Positions 52,742 through 59,565 of a stretch of 63,393 bases of DNA are shown here, piece after piece. Position 1 is the first letter of the stretch. The number at the start of each line of letters is the position of its first letter. The stretch comes from a virus. A model generated the notes under the pieces. It was not told the origin of the DNA, made no database searches, and saw only the letters and a program-made list of their open reading frames with translations. The stretch covers positions 1 through 63,393 of IMG/VR virus record IMGVR_UViG_3300028197_000950; one strand, written 5' to 3'. The translations under genes were made by a program, and so were the position numbers.

Positions 52742-54562
52742 TTATGGATTTATTAAAGTATTACTTATTACATAGTAACTAGTTCCGTTCCAAAATACAG
52801 TTGCAGCTCTATAAACTGCTACTGCAGCATCTGAATACTGTAAAGTTGCTATAACAGCTCCTGAAAATTTTATCCTAACAAAACTGGTTACAAAGCTAGG
52901 GTCAACCACAAAAGTAATAAGCCTGTTTGCTGTTAAGCCCCCTGGTAGTCTTAACTCTGCATCCCCAGTAGCTCCACTCCATGTTAATATTTCTAAACTA
53001 CCTATGGTTGAAGGAAGATTTACAGCTTGGCCATCTACTAATCCTCTAGTGTTAGGAGTCATAAAGCTTGGTAAAGCACTTATTTGAGCTGGTGTTATTT
53101 GATTAAAATTACCTATAGCACTAGTTGTTAAAAGATTGAATGTATCTGTTAATGTTTGTGCAAAGTTAATTGAACCATATTCACCAGCCTTTAGTTGACC
53201 TGTGTTTAATGCTTCAAAAATGTTTTTTCTAGCATTATCAGCAGTACCTGCTCCAACAACAAACTTAGCATTATCCTTAGACTCATTCCATCTACCTACT
53301 GCCACTTGATTGTTACCAGCTACAATTAGATTAGAACCAAAGGCCATTCCGGCAGAACCAGTACCTGATATTGAATTATTAAAACCTCCTAAAATAGCAG
53401 CATTAAAAGCTCCTGTTGTTATAGTGTTATTTCTACCACCAATTATCATACCATAGTTAGCACCATTAGTATTTCCTATTCCACCTAATATAGCACTGTA
53501 TTTACCTTCAGTAGAATTTCTTGCACCAACACTTGAATCTGCAGTATCATAAGATCCTATAATAGTTGAATATGAGTTTGCAGTTCCACCACTTCCTACT
53601 GCTGTTCCTCCGGTTGTTCCAATTGCAATAGATCCTGTTAAAGCAGTTGATGATCCAGAGTTTTGATTTGCAACTCTACCTATTGCTATATTACTTCCAG
53701 CACTAACTGTTGAATTAAAAACAGATGTGCCTATTAATATATCATCAGCCAATGTACCACTAGTAGCTTGGCCTGCGCTTTCTCCTATTACAACTGAGTT
53801 TTTAGCAGAAGTAGCTGTTGAAGATATTAAAGAACTTGCTCCTATTACTACAGACTCATCAGCATCGCCTGTAAAAGCTTTACCAGCCCATCTACCTATA
53901 GCTACAGCATTTAATAAAGTTGTTTTTAAATCATATATTGATTGCCCTATAGCAACATTGTTCTTACCAGTAACTAAATCACCTAAACAATCAAACCCCA
54001 TTGCTATATTAGAAACAGTATCTCCTCTAACTCCAGTTAAAGAAAATAAAGCTTTCTTGCCAAGAGCTATATTATTACCACCTAGAGTTAATGATCCTAA
54101 CGTATCTACTCCAATACCTACATTATTAGTACCTCCAGTTGCTATAGTTAATGACTGATAACCTATTGCTACGTTTTCACCAGATGTTTCAGCACCTGAT
54201 CCAGTTAAGCCCTTTATAAAACTTTTTAAAGACTCATCACCTATAGCTACATTGTTTTGATTTATAGTAGCATTTACTAATGCCCCAGAATTAGTACCTA
54301 TTAAAACAGATCCTCTGGTTCCAATTTGAGAAACTCCGCCACCGCTAGATGTTTGTAAAAAAGAAGAGTTGCCAAGTGTATTGGCTGACATCCATAATGG
54401 TATTCTACCTATCGCACCACCACCAAACACACCAGATGTTAAACTCTGTATATTAGATATTTTAACTGTTTTTGTTTTATTACTATCTTCTTTGTCAGAT
54501 ATTAATAATAAATCATTGGCAGTTGGGTTGGTTTTTACTGGATAAGTATATATTATAGCCAT
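52742..54562 (-). CDS. Tail fibre with YadA-head-like repeats
   Basis: 606 residues. The N-terminal about 45 residues (MAIIYTYPVKTNPTANDLLL) match the start of another fibre at 55023-55844, so they are probably the virion anchor. From about 95 to 420 there are many NVAIG-x-(E/Q)-S-L repeats (NNVAIGYQSL, GTNNVGIGVDTL), as in trimeric autotransporter heads. A C-terminal beta domain with no S74 peptidase visible finishes it. Likely a trimeric receptor-binding fibre. Confidence 0.72.
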   Translation of the reverse strand: MAIIYTYPVKTNPTANDLLLISDKEDSNKTKTVKISNIQSLTSGVFGGGAIGRIPLWMSANTLGNSSFLQTSSGGGVSQIGTRGSVLIGTNSGALVNATINQNNVAIGDESLKSFIKGLTGSGAETSGENVAIGYQSLTIATGGTNNVGIGVDTLGSLTLGGNNIALGKKALFSLTGVRGDTVSNIAMGFDCLGDLVTGKNNVAIGQSIYDLKTTLLNAVAIGRWAGKAFTGDADESVVIGASSLISSTATSAKNSVVIGESAGQATSGTLADDILIGTSVFNSTVSAGSNIAIGRVANQNSGSSTALTGSIAIGTTGGTAVGSGGTANSYSTIIGSYDTADSSVGARNSTEGKYSAILGGIGNTNGANYGMIIGGRNNTITTGAFNAAILGGFNNSISGTGSAGMAFGSNLIVAGNNQVAVGRWNESKDNAKFVVGAGTADNARKNIFEALNTGQLKAGEYGSINFAQTLTDTFNLLTTSAIGNFNQITPAQISALPSFMTPNTRGLVDGQAVNLPSTIGSLEILTWSGATGDAELRLPGGLTANRLITFVVDPSFVTSFVRIKFSGAVIATLQYSDAAVAVYRAATVFWNGTSYYVISNTLINP

Positions 54563-54570
54563 ATGTAATT

Positions 54571-54990
54571 TTATTTTAGTTCCTCAGGTTCTGCAACTAC
54601 TGCCCCATCTGTGCCTCTAGGACCAGAAACTATAGTTACTTTTCCCCATGCAAAATCTGTTCCTGTACCGCTTGAAACCCATAGACCTTTTTCTATACCA
54701 CTATTTAAACCTAACTCCCAATACATAGCTCCTCCAGTACGAGCGCCACCATTTGCTGTTGGCCTACCGTCTGAATAAGGTATTTGCATAAAGTTAGTTG
54801 TTGTTTTACTAGAATCCACAGCGTCATTATCAGTGCCTTGGCCAATTAATACTGTGTTTTCAGTAAATTTTGGACTTCCTTGACTGCCATACAATTCTGT
54901 AAAATTATCATTACACATTGTGAATGCCTCGTCTAAAGGTGTTCCGCTAGGATTATTTTTTGGTGTTGAAATTATAGTTTTTTGTGCCAT
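54571..54990 (-). CDS. Putative fibre-associated protein
   Basis: 139 residues. Starts MAQKTIISTPKNNPSGTPLD, followed by ELYGSQGSPKFTENT and a Gly/Thr-rich end (SGPRGTDGAVV). Lies between two fibres and probably belongs to the same structure. No family recognised. Confidence 0.55.
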   Translation of the reverse strand: MAQKTIISTPKNNPSGTPLDEAFTMCNDNFTELYGSQGSPKFTENTVLIGQGTDNDAVDSSKTTTNFMQIPYSDGRPTANGGARTGGAMYWELGLNSGIEKGLWVSSGTGTDFAWGKVTIVSGPRGTDGAVVAEPEELK

Positions 54991-55022
54991 TTTTATTTAT
55001 TTATATTTTTTTTAAATTTTTT

Positions 55023-55844
55023 TTATACAGTTGCACCTGACGCTAGAGGACTACCTGCTGATGCTAGTGGTAAGCCTGAAGCTGCATTACCAGCAAAACT
55101 TCCTCCACCGCCACCTGAGTTATCCGCCCATTCCATAATTGCATTACTCCCGTTAATAGAAGCTATAGCTAGAACTTGACCAACTTGACCAATTACTGCT
55201 GGTAATACTATTGTATAATCATTAGTTGATCCTTGACTCAAAGGTCCAGATATTCCAATATAACCGTCATTAGAGTCATTTCCAAATCTTATTCTTCCTG
55301 CAGCTGGGGTAGCAGCCGTCCATGCTTTAACTAAAATTCCATCTGGATCAGTTCTAAGTTTTTCATTATCATTAGCACCTGGACCTCCATTGTAATATAA
55401 AGATATACTACCAGCCGTAGTCCCACCGGAAGATGTTTTAAGCCTTATAGTTCCATCGGTTTTTATAGTTGTATTATAAGGTGTTATTCTAAAAGACTCT
55501 TGATCATCGCTTTCAGTATACACTAGAAATGATGAGGTATCATTAAATCCAAAAAAATTATTATTGTCTCCATCATGCTTTATAAACCTAGGTATTAATA
55601 CGTCTAAGCCTCCTTGATCTTTTATTATAGAATCAGTTAAAGTAGAACCGTCACTTGACCACTTAGGTATTGTGCCAGCTGTGCCAGTACCCGTGACATT
55701 ATCTACGGGTAATATAGCATCTCTAATAGAACTTACACTAGTTTTCTTTGTTTTCTTTTTTGGGTCTACAGTTTCACTATCTGTTATTACAACTGTATCT
55801 GCCAGTGCCGCGGCTTTAAATGGATAACTGTAGATTATTGCCAT
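55023..55844 (-). CDS. Tail fibre sharing the anchor domain
   Basis: 273 residues. N-terminus MAIIYSYPFKAAALADTVVI is paralogous to the 606-residue fibre start. A beta-rich, Gly/Thr/Asp-rich body follows, with GYIGISGPLSQGS and a Gly/Ala-rich tip. Shares a virion anchor with a different distal body, the layout of modular fibre families. Confidence 0.62.
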   Translation of the reverse strand: MAIIYSYPFKAAALADTVVITDSETVDPKKKTKKTSVSSIRDAILPVDNVTGTGTAGTIPKWSSDGSTLTDSIIKDQGGLDVLIPRFIKHDGDNNNFFGFNDTSSFLVYTESDDQESFRITPYNTTIKTDGTIRLKTSSGGTTAGSISLYYNGGPGANDNEKLRTDPDGILVKAWTAATPAAGRIRFGNDSNDGYIGISGPLSQGSTNDYTIVLPAVIGQVGQVLAIASINGSNAIMEWADNSGGGGGSFAGNAASGLPLASAGSPLASGATV

Positions 55845-55854
55845 AATTTATTTA

Positions 55855-56361
55855 TTAAGTTTTAGATTTTTTCTTACTCATATCAATAACAATAGCCTTT
55901 GCAGTTGGTTTACCTTTTTTAGCAGGAACTAGTTTACCAGCGGTTTTCATTGCTTTCTTGGTAGGAATAAGTTTTTCGCCTCTTTTCATTGCTTTTTTAG
56001 CAGGAATAAGCTTTTCACCTCTTCTCATTGCTTTCATTTCAGGCTTACCATCTAAATAAAGATTTTCAGTTATACCGCCTTGATTTTTAAGAGCACCAGG
56101 GCTAGCTACAACGTGAGGTCTTAAAGGAGATTTTCTAACAACAGGAGATATTCTACCTTCATCAACTTGAAGTCCTGAAACCTTACTATTGTTTGCATCT
56201 CTATAATTTTGTCCTGAACCAGTATATTGTGGATTTTGATTTGAATTAGCAGCGGCGTTAATAGTCTTAGTGCCTAAATTAGTCATTGATCTATTTGTCT
56301 TTCCACCAGGAGTAAAACCATTTCTTTGGCTAGCTCCGTATCTGTTAGTCTTTAAGCTCAT
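55855..56361 (-). CDS. Lys-rich protein with three KAM-RGEKLIP repeats
   Basis: 168 residues. The disordered N-terminal half includes NRYGASQRNG. The C-terminal half has KAMRRGEKLIPAK, KAMKRGEKLIPTK and KAMKTAGKLVPAK in tandem, a 13-14-residue repeat, and ends in a Lys-rich tail. Basic and disordered; likely nucleic-acid or capsid binding. Overlaps the first late gene by 1 nt. Confidence 0.6.
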   Translation of the reverse strand: MSLKTNRYGASQRNGFTPGGKTNRSMTNLGTKTINAAANSNQNPQYTGSGQNYRDANNSKVSGLQVDEGRISPVVRKSPLRPHVVASPGALKNQGGITENLYLDGKPEMKAMRRGEKLIPAKKAMKRGEKLIPTKKAMKTAGKLVPAKKGKPTAKAIVIDMSKKKSKT

Positions 56362-56987
56362 TATTTAAAGCCTTTCATGTGCTTCATAATAGAATGTCTA
56401 CCTCTAGCATCGTGCTTAGCATCTTTCTTTAAAGCATGTGCATGATCAAAGTCATTCTTAGCATTAGCCATCTTTCCATGTGCAGCTTCATATCTTCCAT
56501 CAAACTTTAATTTCTTCTCGTGAGAGTAATCATCCATCGATGCTTCTTTATCTTGGTATGCGTTCATAGAAGACCCGTGCTTTTTGCCATACATAGAAGG
56601 TCCAGCTATATCAGCCATCATATCCATTTGGCCTGCAGCAAATTCTCTACCTATTATAGCAGCTTCTTTGTTTTTACCAGATTGTCCTTTTCCGTACTTT
56701 CTTTTTTTAGCTCTTTTAGCTCTTCTTCTTTCTTGACCCTTAGTTGCAGATGCTCCATGCATTGACATTCCATCGGATGTAGCTTTAGTTTCTGCTGGTG
56801 TTGCTGATTTAGCAGCTTTTCCAGCTTCTGCAGCGGCTTGTGCAGCTTTACCTGCGCCTTTTTTACCCATCTCTCCTCCAGCTTTTTCTCCTTTTTTCTT
56901 ACGTTTTTTTAATTTAATTTTAGATCCAAGTTTTTTTAGTGAATCTTTAAACTTTCCTGAAGCTCCGTCTTCTTTATTTTTCATCAT
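56361..56987 (-). CDS. Lys-rich protein with DGAS motif, first late gene
   Basis: 208 residues. KEDGASGKFKDSL at residue about 6, a Lys/Gly-rich run, DGMSMHGASATKG, then GPSMYGKKHGSSMNA and a His/Lys/Asp-rich C-terminus. First gene on the minus strand next to the divergent noncoding region, so among the first late transcripts. Probably virion-associated or DNA-binding; inferred from composition. Confidence 0.6.
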   Translation of the reverse strand: MMKNKEDGASGKFKDSLKKLGSKIKLKKRKKKGEKAGGEMGKKGAGKAAQAAAEAGKAAKSATPAETKATSDGMSMHGASATKGQERRRAKRAKKRKYGKGQSGKNKEAAIIGREFAAGQMDMMADIAGPSMYGKKHGSSMNAYQDKEASMDDYSHEKKLKFDGRYEAAHGKMANAKNDFDHAHALKKDAKHDARGRHSIMKHMKGFK

Positions 56988-56999
56988 GATTTTATTTTT

Positions 57000-57398
57000 T
57001 TTAATATTTTTAAGTAATTACCTTAATATAAGAGATTACACAGTAAACTTAATATTTACATATATAGTGATTAATAAAAAGGTGACAAATGCCCCTTATT
57101 CTATAGCTCTAAGGGGTAAATGTCACCCTATTTAGATATATATAAGTAAAGTACTGCAATATCAAATTTTTATTTTGTATTTTTTAGCAAAGTCAGTTTT
57201 ATATTTCGGGGTTCCCATCGTTTTCACGATTATGTTTTGTATATATGCGAATAATCGATACGATATTGCGGCAGAGTTTTAGGCTTCAGCGTTTCACATT
57301 GTTATATATACTAACTAGTACATACTATATACGACGACATGTGGATAATAATAATGTAACTACGAAAGATACAAACTAAACTAATAAATAAATAACAT
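57000..57398. other. Divergent noncoding region (promoters, possible origin)
   Basis: About 400 bp with no gene of useful length, between minus-strand late and plus-strand early blocks. It holds a 47-bp bipartite palindrome (57081-57127), an AT-only stretch (57128-57190), short dyads near 57214-57228 (ATCG/CGAT) and an AT-rich run near 57300-57345. Position and structure fit the divergent promoters and perhaps an origin; nothing proves either. Confidence 0.5.
57081..57127. promoter_or_regulatory. Bipartite 47-bp palindrome
   Basis: Outer arms GGTGACA (57081-57087) and TGTCACC (57121-57127) and inner arms CCCCTTA (57092-57098) and TAAGGGG (57110-57116) are each perfect. They are separated by 4-nt bulges AATG and TAAA, with an 11-nt loop. 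The RNA would form a long hairpin. The DNA could also be a binding site of a two-fold protein. A matching layout occurs at 862-907. Confidence 0.7.
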
Positions 57399-57494
57399 AT
57401 GACTAATATAATAAATAAACTTACATCACTCGAAATAGTATTACCAATAATCTTTATCACTTATGAATTAATGTTCTTAATATATATAATGTAA
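57399..57494 (+). CDS. Small hydrophobic peptide
   Basis: 31 residues (MTNIINKLTSLEIVLPIIFI...), one membrane-spanning helix covering most of the peptide. Upstream lies TACAAACTAAA (57370-57380), the beginning of the repeated promoter element, but without a GATAATA at the right distance. Small single-helix peptide; function unknown. Confidence 0.5.
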   Translation: MTNIINKLTSLEIVLPIIFITYELMFLIYIM

Positions 57495-57558
57495 GATCAT
57501 TAGAGATAATGTGATACACTTAACAACTAATAATAATAATTAAATAAATATACACTTA

Positions 57559-57590
57559 TACAAACTAAATACGACACTAACAAGATAATA
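57559..57590 (+). promoter_or_regulatory. Phage promoter element P2
   Basis: TACAAACTAAATACGA (57559-57574), 9 bases, GATAATA (57584-57590). The next start (57622) is 33 nt past GATAAT, so the transcript would have a short A/T leader. Confidence 0.75.
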
Positions 57591-57621
57591 ATAATAACTA
57601 AACTAAATAAATAATAACAAT

Positions 57622-57858
57622 ATGAAAACTAATAACTTAACAACAAAAAGATTTGTAATAAGAAAATCTTTACTCGGTACAAATACAGTAATAACATTTA
57701 CTAACAAAAAAGATATAACTTTTACTTATGATCATGATGAGATTTACTCAACATTTCAACAAAAGTTTGAAGAAATGCAATGTTTTCAACAGTACAAATC
57801 TTATACAAATAGTAATACTGTTCCAAAATTCTGTAGAGAATTAAGTACTCAGTCTTAA
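57622..57858 (+). CDS. Hypothetical 78-residue protein
   Basis: Thr/Lys/Phe-rich protein (starts MKTNNLTTKR, with FVIRKSLLGTNTVITFTNKK). No signal peptide and no recognised family. Driven by element P2. A second dyad (57866-57896) and a tRNA-like hairpin follow its stop. Confidence 0.65.
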   Translation: MKTNNLTTKRFVIRKSLLGTNTVITFTNKKDITFTYDHDEIYSTFQQKFEEMQCFQQYKSYTNSNTVPKFCRELSTQS

Positions 57859-57865
57859 AACTAAA

Positions 57866-57896
57866 AGTCGAAGTTGATAGTAATACTTTAACGACT
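57866..57896 (+). other. Stem-loop after the 78-residue gene
   Basis: AGTCG (57866-57870) and CGACT (57892-57896) form an outer stem, AAGT and ACTT a weaker inner pair. No U-tract. Possibly a transcript 3'-end protector or part of a larger fold with the next element. Confidence 0.4.
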
Positions 57897-57926
57897 ATAA
57901 ATAACACGAACATATTACTCGACACA

Positions 57927-57970
57927 TAACTGAAATGGTTGTAAGTGAGATTCGATTTCTCACTCAGTTA
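57927..57970 (+). ncRNA. tRNA-like minihelix (acceptor stem plus T-arm)
   Basis: TAACTGA (57927-57933) pairs perfectly with TCAGTTA (57964-57970). Inside, GTGAGA (57945-57950) and TCTCAC (57958-57963) form a 6-bp stem closed by the 7-nt loop TTCGATT, the canonical TTCRANY T-loop. Only 11 nt lie between acceptor 5' strand and T-stem, so no D or anticodon arm exists. It looks like the minimal RNase P/RNase Z substrate or a deleted tRNA. The following bases CAA sit where CCA would be. Confidence 0.5.
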
Positions 57971-58000
57971 CAAACTAATTACGACAATCGTAAGATAATA
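57969..58000 (+). promoter_or_regulatory. Phage promoter element P3
   Basis: TACAAACTAATTACGA (one change from consensus) then 9 bases and GATAATA (57994-58000). Starts 1 nt inside the tRNA-like hairpin. ATG 58010 is 11 nt past GATAAT. Confidence 0.7.
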
Positions 58001-58009
58001 ATAATAACT

Positions 58010-58129
58010 ATGTATAATGAAATAAAAATACTACAAGAGTTTTCAAAGAAAGTCTTTGATATGACTCCAATAACCATCAATCAATTATTGATGATAAAAA
58101 AAGAATTTAATAACTATAAAAATAAATAA
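58010..58129 (+). CDS. Hypothetical 39-residue protein
   Basis: MYNEIKILQEFSKKVFDMTP..., helical and basic. ATG 58010 was chosen over an in-frame ATG at 57935 because that earlier start lies inside the tRNA-like hairpin and upstream of promoter P3. No family recognised. Confidence 0.6.
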   Translation: MYNEIKILQEFSKKVFDMTPITINQLLMIKKEFNNYKNK

Positions 58130-58130
58130 T

Positions 58131-58334
58131 ATGTCTTATAATATAAACTCACCTTCAAACTGGTCATGGTCAAAAGCATTTGACGAAATGGACAAATATG
58201 TTCATCAAACAGAAATGACTCAACAATCTATAAATCACGTAATCGGTTATCCCGGTGAAGCTAATGGTGTCTTTATGTCACTAGATAAATCACAACAAGA
58301 TGATGTTTACGATATACTAAATCAAATACTATGA
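58131..58334 (+). CDS. Hypothetical 67-residue protein
   Basis: Trp/Ser/Gln-rich and acidic (SPSNWSWSKAFDEMDKYVHQ, GYPGEANGVFMSLDKSQQDD). Starts 1 nt after the preceding stop. No known family; probably soluble. Confidence 0.65.
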   Translation: MSYNINSPSNWSWSKAFDEMDKYVHQTEMTQQSINHVIGYPGEANGVFMSLDKSQQDDVYDILNQIL

Positions 58335-58411
58335 ATAAAGAACAGAAACTATTTATAGCAATATTAATTTGCTCAATACTAATAATAATAACAGATGTCG
58401 TTACAAACTAA
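58331..58411 (+). CDS. 26-residue hydrophobic peptide
   Basis: MNKEQKLFIAILICSILIIITDVVTN: a single membrane helix with a short charged N-terminus. ATGA overlap with the previous gene. Its last four codons form part of promoter element P4, a coding-promoter overlap seen again at P6-P8. Confidence 0.5.
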   Translation: MNKEQKLFIAILICSILIIITDVVTN

Positions 58412-58433
58412 ATACGACAAATAATAGATAATA
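58402..58433 (+). promoter_or_regulatory. Phage promoter element P4
   Basis: TACAAACTAAATACGA (58402-58417), 9 bases, GATAATA (58427-58433). ATG 58439 is exactly 7 nt past GATAAT, predicting a leaderless start. Confidence 0.78.
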
Positions 58434-58438
58434 ATAAT

Positions 58439-58657
58439 ATGAATATAAAACAACATAAGCAAAAGCTTAACAAAGAATACAATCAAGCGATTGTCGATAA
58501 AGTACTAAACTCAATGTGGTCAAAGCTCGGTAACGAACTAGATAATGTAATGATCAGTGAAGGTCCTTACTCTGAAACTAATAATGAAATGTTTGACGAT
58601 CAAGATTGTTACGCAGGTATTATACTAAATACTATGAAACTACAATGTGATGAATAA
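58439..58657 (+). CDS. Hypothetical 72-residue protein
   Basis: Helical with an acidic C-terminal half (NNEMFDDQDCYAGIILNTMK). Driven by P4, with no leader. The stop codon is immediately followed by the hammerhead ribozyme. Function unknown. Confidence 0.65.
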   Translation: MNIKQHKQKLNKEYNQAIVDKVLNSMWSKLGNELDNVMISEGPYSETNNEMFDDQDCYAGIILNTMKLQCDE

Positions 58658-58707
58658 GTTTAACTGATGAGAGTTTAATACTCGAAACTACGTAAGTAGT
58701 CTTAAAC
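58658..58707 (+). ncRNA. Hammerhead ribozyme (type I)
   Basis: Full consensus is present. Stem I is GTTTAA (58658-58663) with TTAAAC (58702-58707), six perfect pairs. Core CTGATGA is 58664-58670. Stem II is GAGT/ACTC (58671-58674, 58680-58683) with loop TTAAT. GAA lies at 58684-58686. Stem III is ACTAC/GTAGT (58687-58691, 58696-58700) with the GNRA loop GTAA. C58701 is the cleavage-site base (GTC). The open helix is stem I, hence type I. Predicted cleavage is between 58701 and 58702. The stop codon of the upstream gene ends at 58657, so the ribozyme would separate two mRNAs and give the downstream gene a 5'-OH leader of 24 nt. Activity is predicted, not shown. Confidence 0.88.
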
Positions 58708-58725
58708 AATAATAACTAACTAAAT

Positions 58726-58962
58726 ATGAAAAAAATAATAATAAGTATTGCTGCACTCGGCGCAATGTCATTCACAAGTAATCAATTATATTACTCAACT
58801 CAACTAGTCTATGCTATGAATAACATAGAAGATATGAAAGAGTGGATTATACAAGATGTTGAAAACAATAAAATTGATAGTGTATATGCAGAGTTTTACT
58901 TTGAAACACTAGATGAAACTCACGGTTTTATTAATGACTTTTTCGAGCACGAATGCAAATAA
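58726..58962 (+). CDS. Secreted small protein
   Basis: 78 residues with a signal peptide (MKKIIISIAALGAMSFTSNQ). The mature part is acidic and helical (NNIEDMKEWIIQDVENNKID, then YFETLDETHGFINDFFEHEC). Exported to the periplasm. Its message appears to be separated from the upstream gene by the hammerhead ribozyme, since no promoter element lies between them. Superinfection exclusion or envelope modulation is a guess. Confidence 0.68.
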   Translation: MKKIIISIAALGAMSFTSNQLYYSTQLVYAMNNIEDMKEWIIQDVENNKIDSVYAEFYFETLDETHGFINDFFEHECK

Positions 58963-58992
58963 CAAACTAAATACGAACACTAATAGATAATA
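58961..58992 (+). promoter_or_regulatory. Phage promoter element P5
   Basis: AACAAACTAAATACGA (58961-58976), 9 bases, GATAATA (58986-58992). ATG 59012 follows 21 nt past GATAAT. The first bases overlap the stop of the secreted-protein gene. Confidence 0.72.
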
Positions 58993-59011
58993 ATAATATA
59001 ATAAATAAATA

Positions 59012-59188
59012 AATATGAATAAAAAAACAATAACATCAATCACAGGATTACTAATGATAGTAGTTCTAGCAATGGCAACATCATGCTCAACTACACAATA
59101 TGCTAATAAAACATACGCTAAAAAGAAGTTTAACGGTAAGATTACTGCTCGTGCTCATCACTACAATGCTTGTCCAGCTTACCAATAA
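59012..59188 (+). CDS. Small lipoprotein
   Basis: 58 residues. A charged start, a hydrophobic core (ITGLLMIVVLAMATSC) and Cys24 in the lipobox ATSC, then a basic His/Tyr/Lys-rich mature part ending CPAYQ. The ATSCSTTQY form is like Bacteroidota lipoproteins. Anchored in inner or outer membrane; small phage lipoproteins often block superinfection, which is inference here. Confidence 0.7.
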   Translation, partial: NMNKKTITSITGLLMIVVLAMATSCSTTQYANKTYAKKKFNGKITARAHHYNACPAYQ

Positions 59189-59197
59189 AATATAATT

Positions 59198-59368
59198 ATG
59201 ACTGAACAGCAAAAAATAGAAGCAATCGCTCAAGATATACAAGATGGTATCTACGGTTGGACACAGAAATGTGGAACAGAGTGGCAGAAGTGGACATACT
59301 CATTAATGCAAGCTAAAAAAATATATGAAGGTGATTTAATAATAAGTTTAAGTATAGAAAATGAATAG
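59198..59368 (+). CDS. Hypothetical 56-residue protein
   Basis: Acidic, Trp/Gln-rich (DIQDGIYGWTQKCGTEWQKW). Shares 8 nt with the next gene. No family recognised; follows the lipoprotein gene in the P5 transcript. Confidence 0.6.
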   Translation: MTEQQKIEAIAQDIQDGIYGWTQKCGTEWQKWTYSLMQAKKIYEGDLIISLSIENE

Positions 59369-59552
59369 AGATAGAGAATGGGATTTTATGGAAGAACATA
59401 GAGAGCTAATGAAAACAGAAGATGAAAGATCTTTACTAGCAACTTTTGGAATAGTAGTTAGAGAACTAGCTATTAAGTATCCTAATAACCAAGAATTAGG
59501 TGCAGAAGTAAGAGAATTAATACAAGATTACAAACTAAATACGAATAGCTAA
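59361..59552 (+). CDS. Hypothetical 63-residue protein
   Basis: Charged helical protein (RDREWDFMEEHRELMKTEDE, then LAIKYPNNQELGAEVRELIQ). The last residues, YKLNTNS, are encoded by promoter element P6, so the C-terminus is shaped by a regulatory sequence. No family recognised. Confidence 0.62.
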   Translation: MNRDREWDFMEEHRELMKTEDERSLLATFGIVVRELAIKYPNNQELGAEVRELIQDYKLNTNS

Positions 59553-59560
59553 AGATAATA
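59529..59560 (+). promoter_or_regulatory. Phage promoter element P6
   Basis: TACAAACTAAATACGA (59529-59544), 9 bases, GATAATA (59554-59560). ATG 59566 is exactly 7 nt past GATAAT. The upstream coding region ends inside it. Confidence 0.78.
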
Positions 59561-59565
59561 ACAAT

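Noticed and set aside
57850-57970. Complete tRNA gene
   Set aside because: Only acceptor and T-arm pair; no D or anticodon arm or second 5' acceptor strand found upstream, hence described as a minihelix only.
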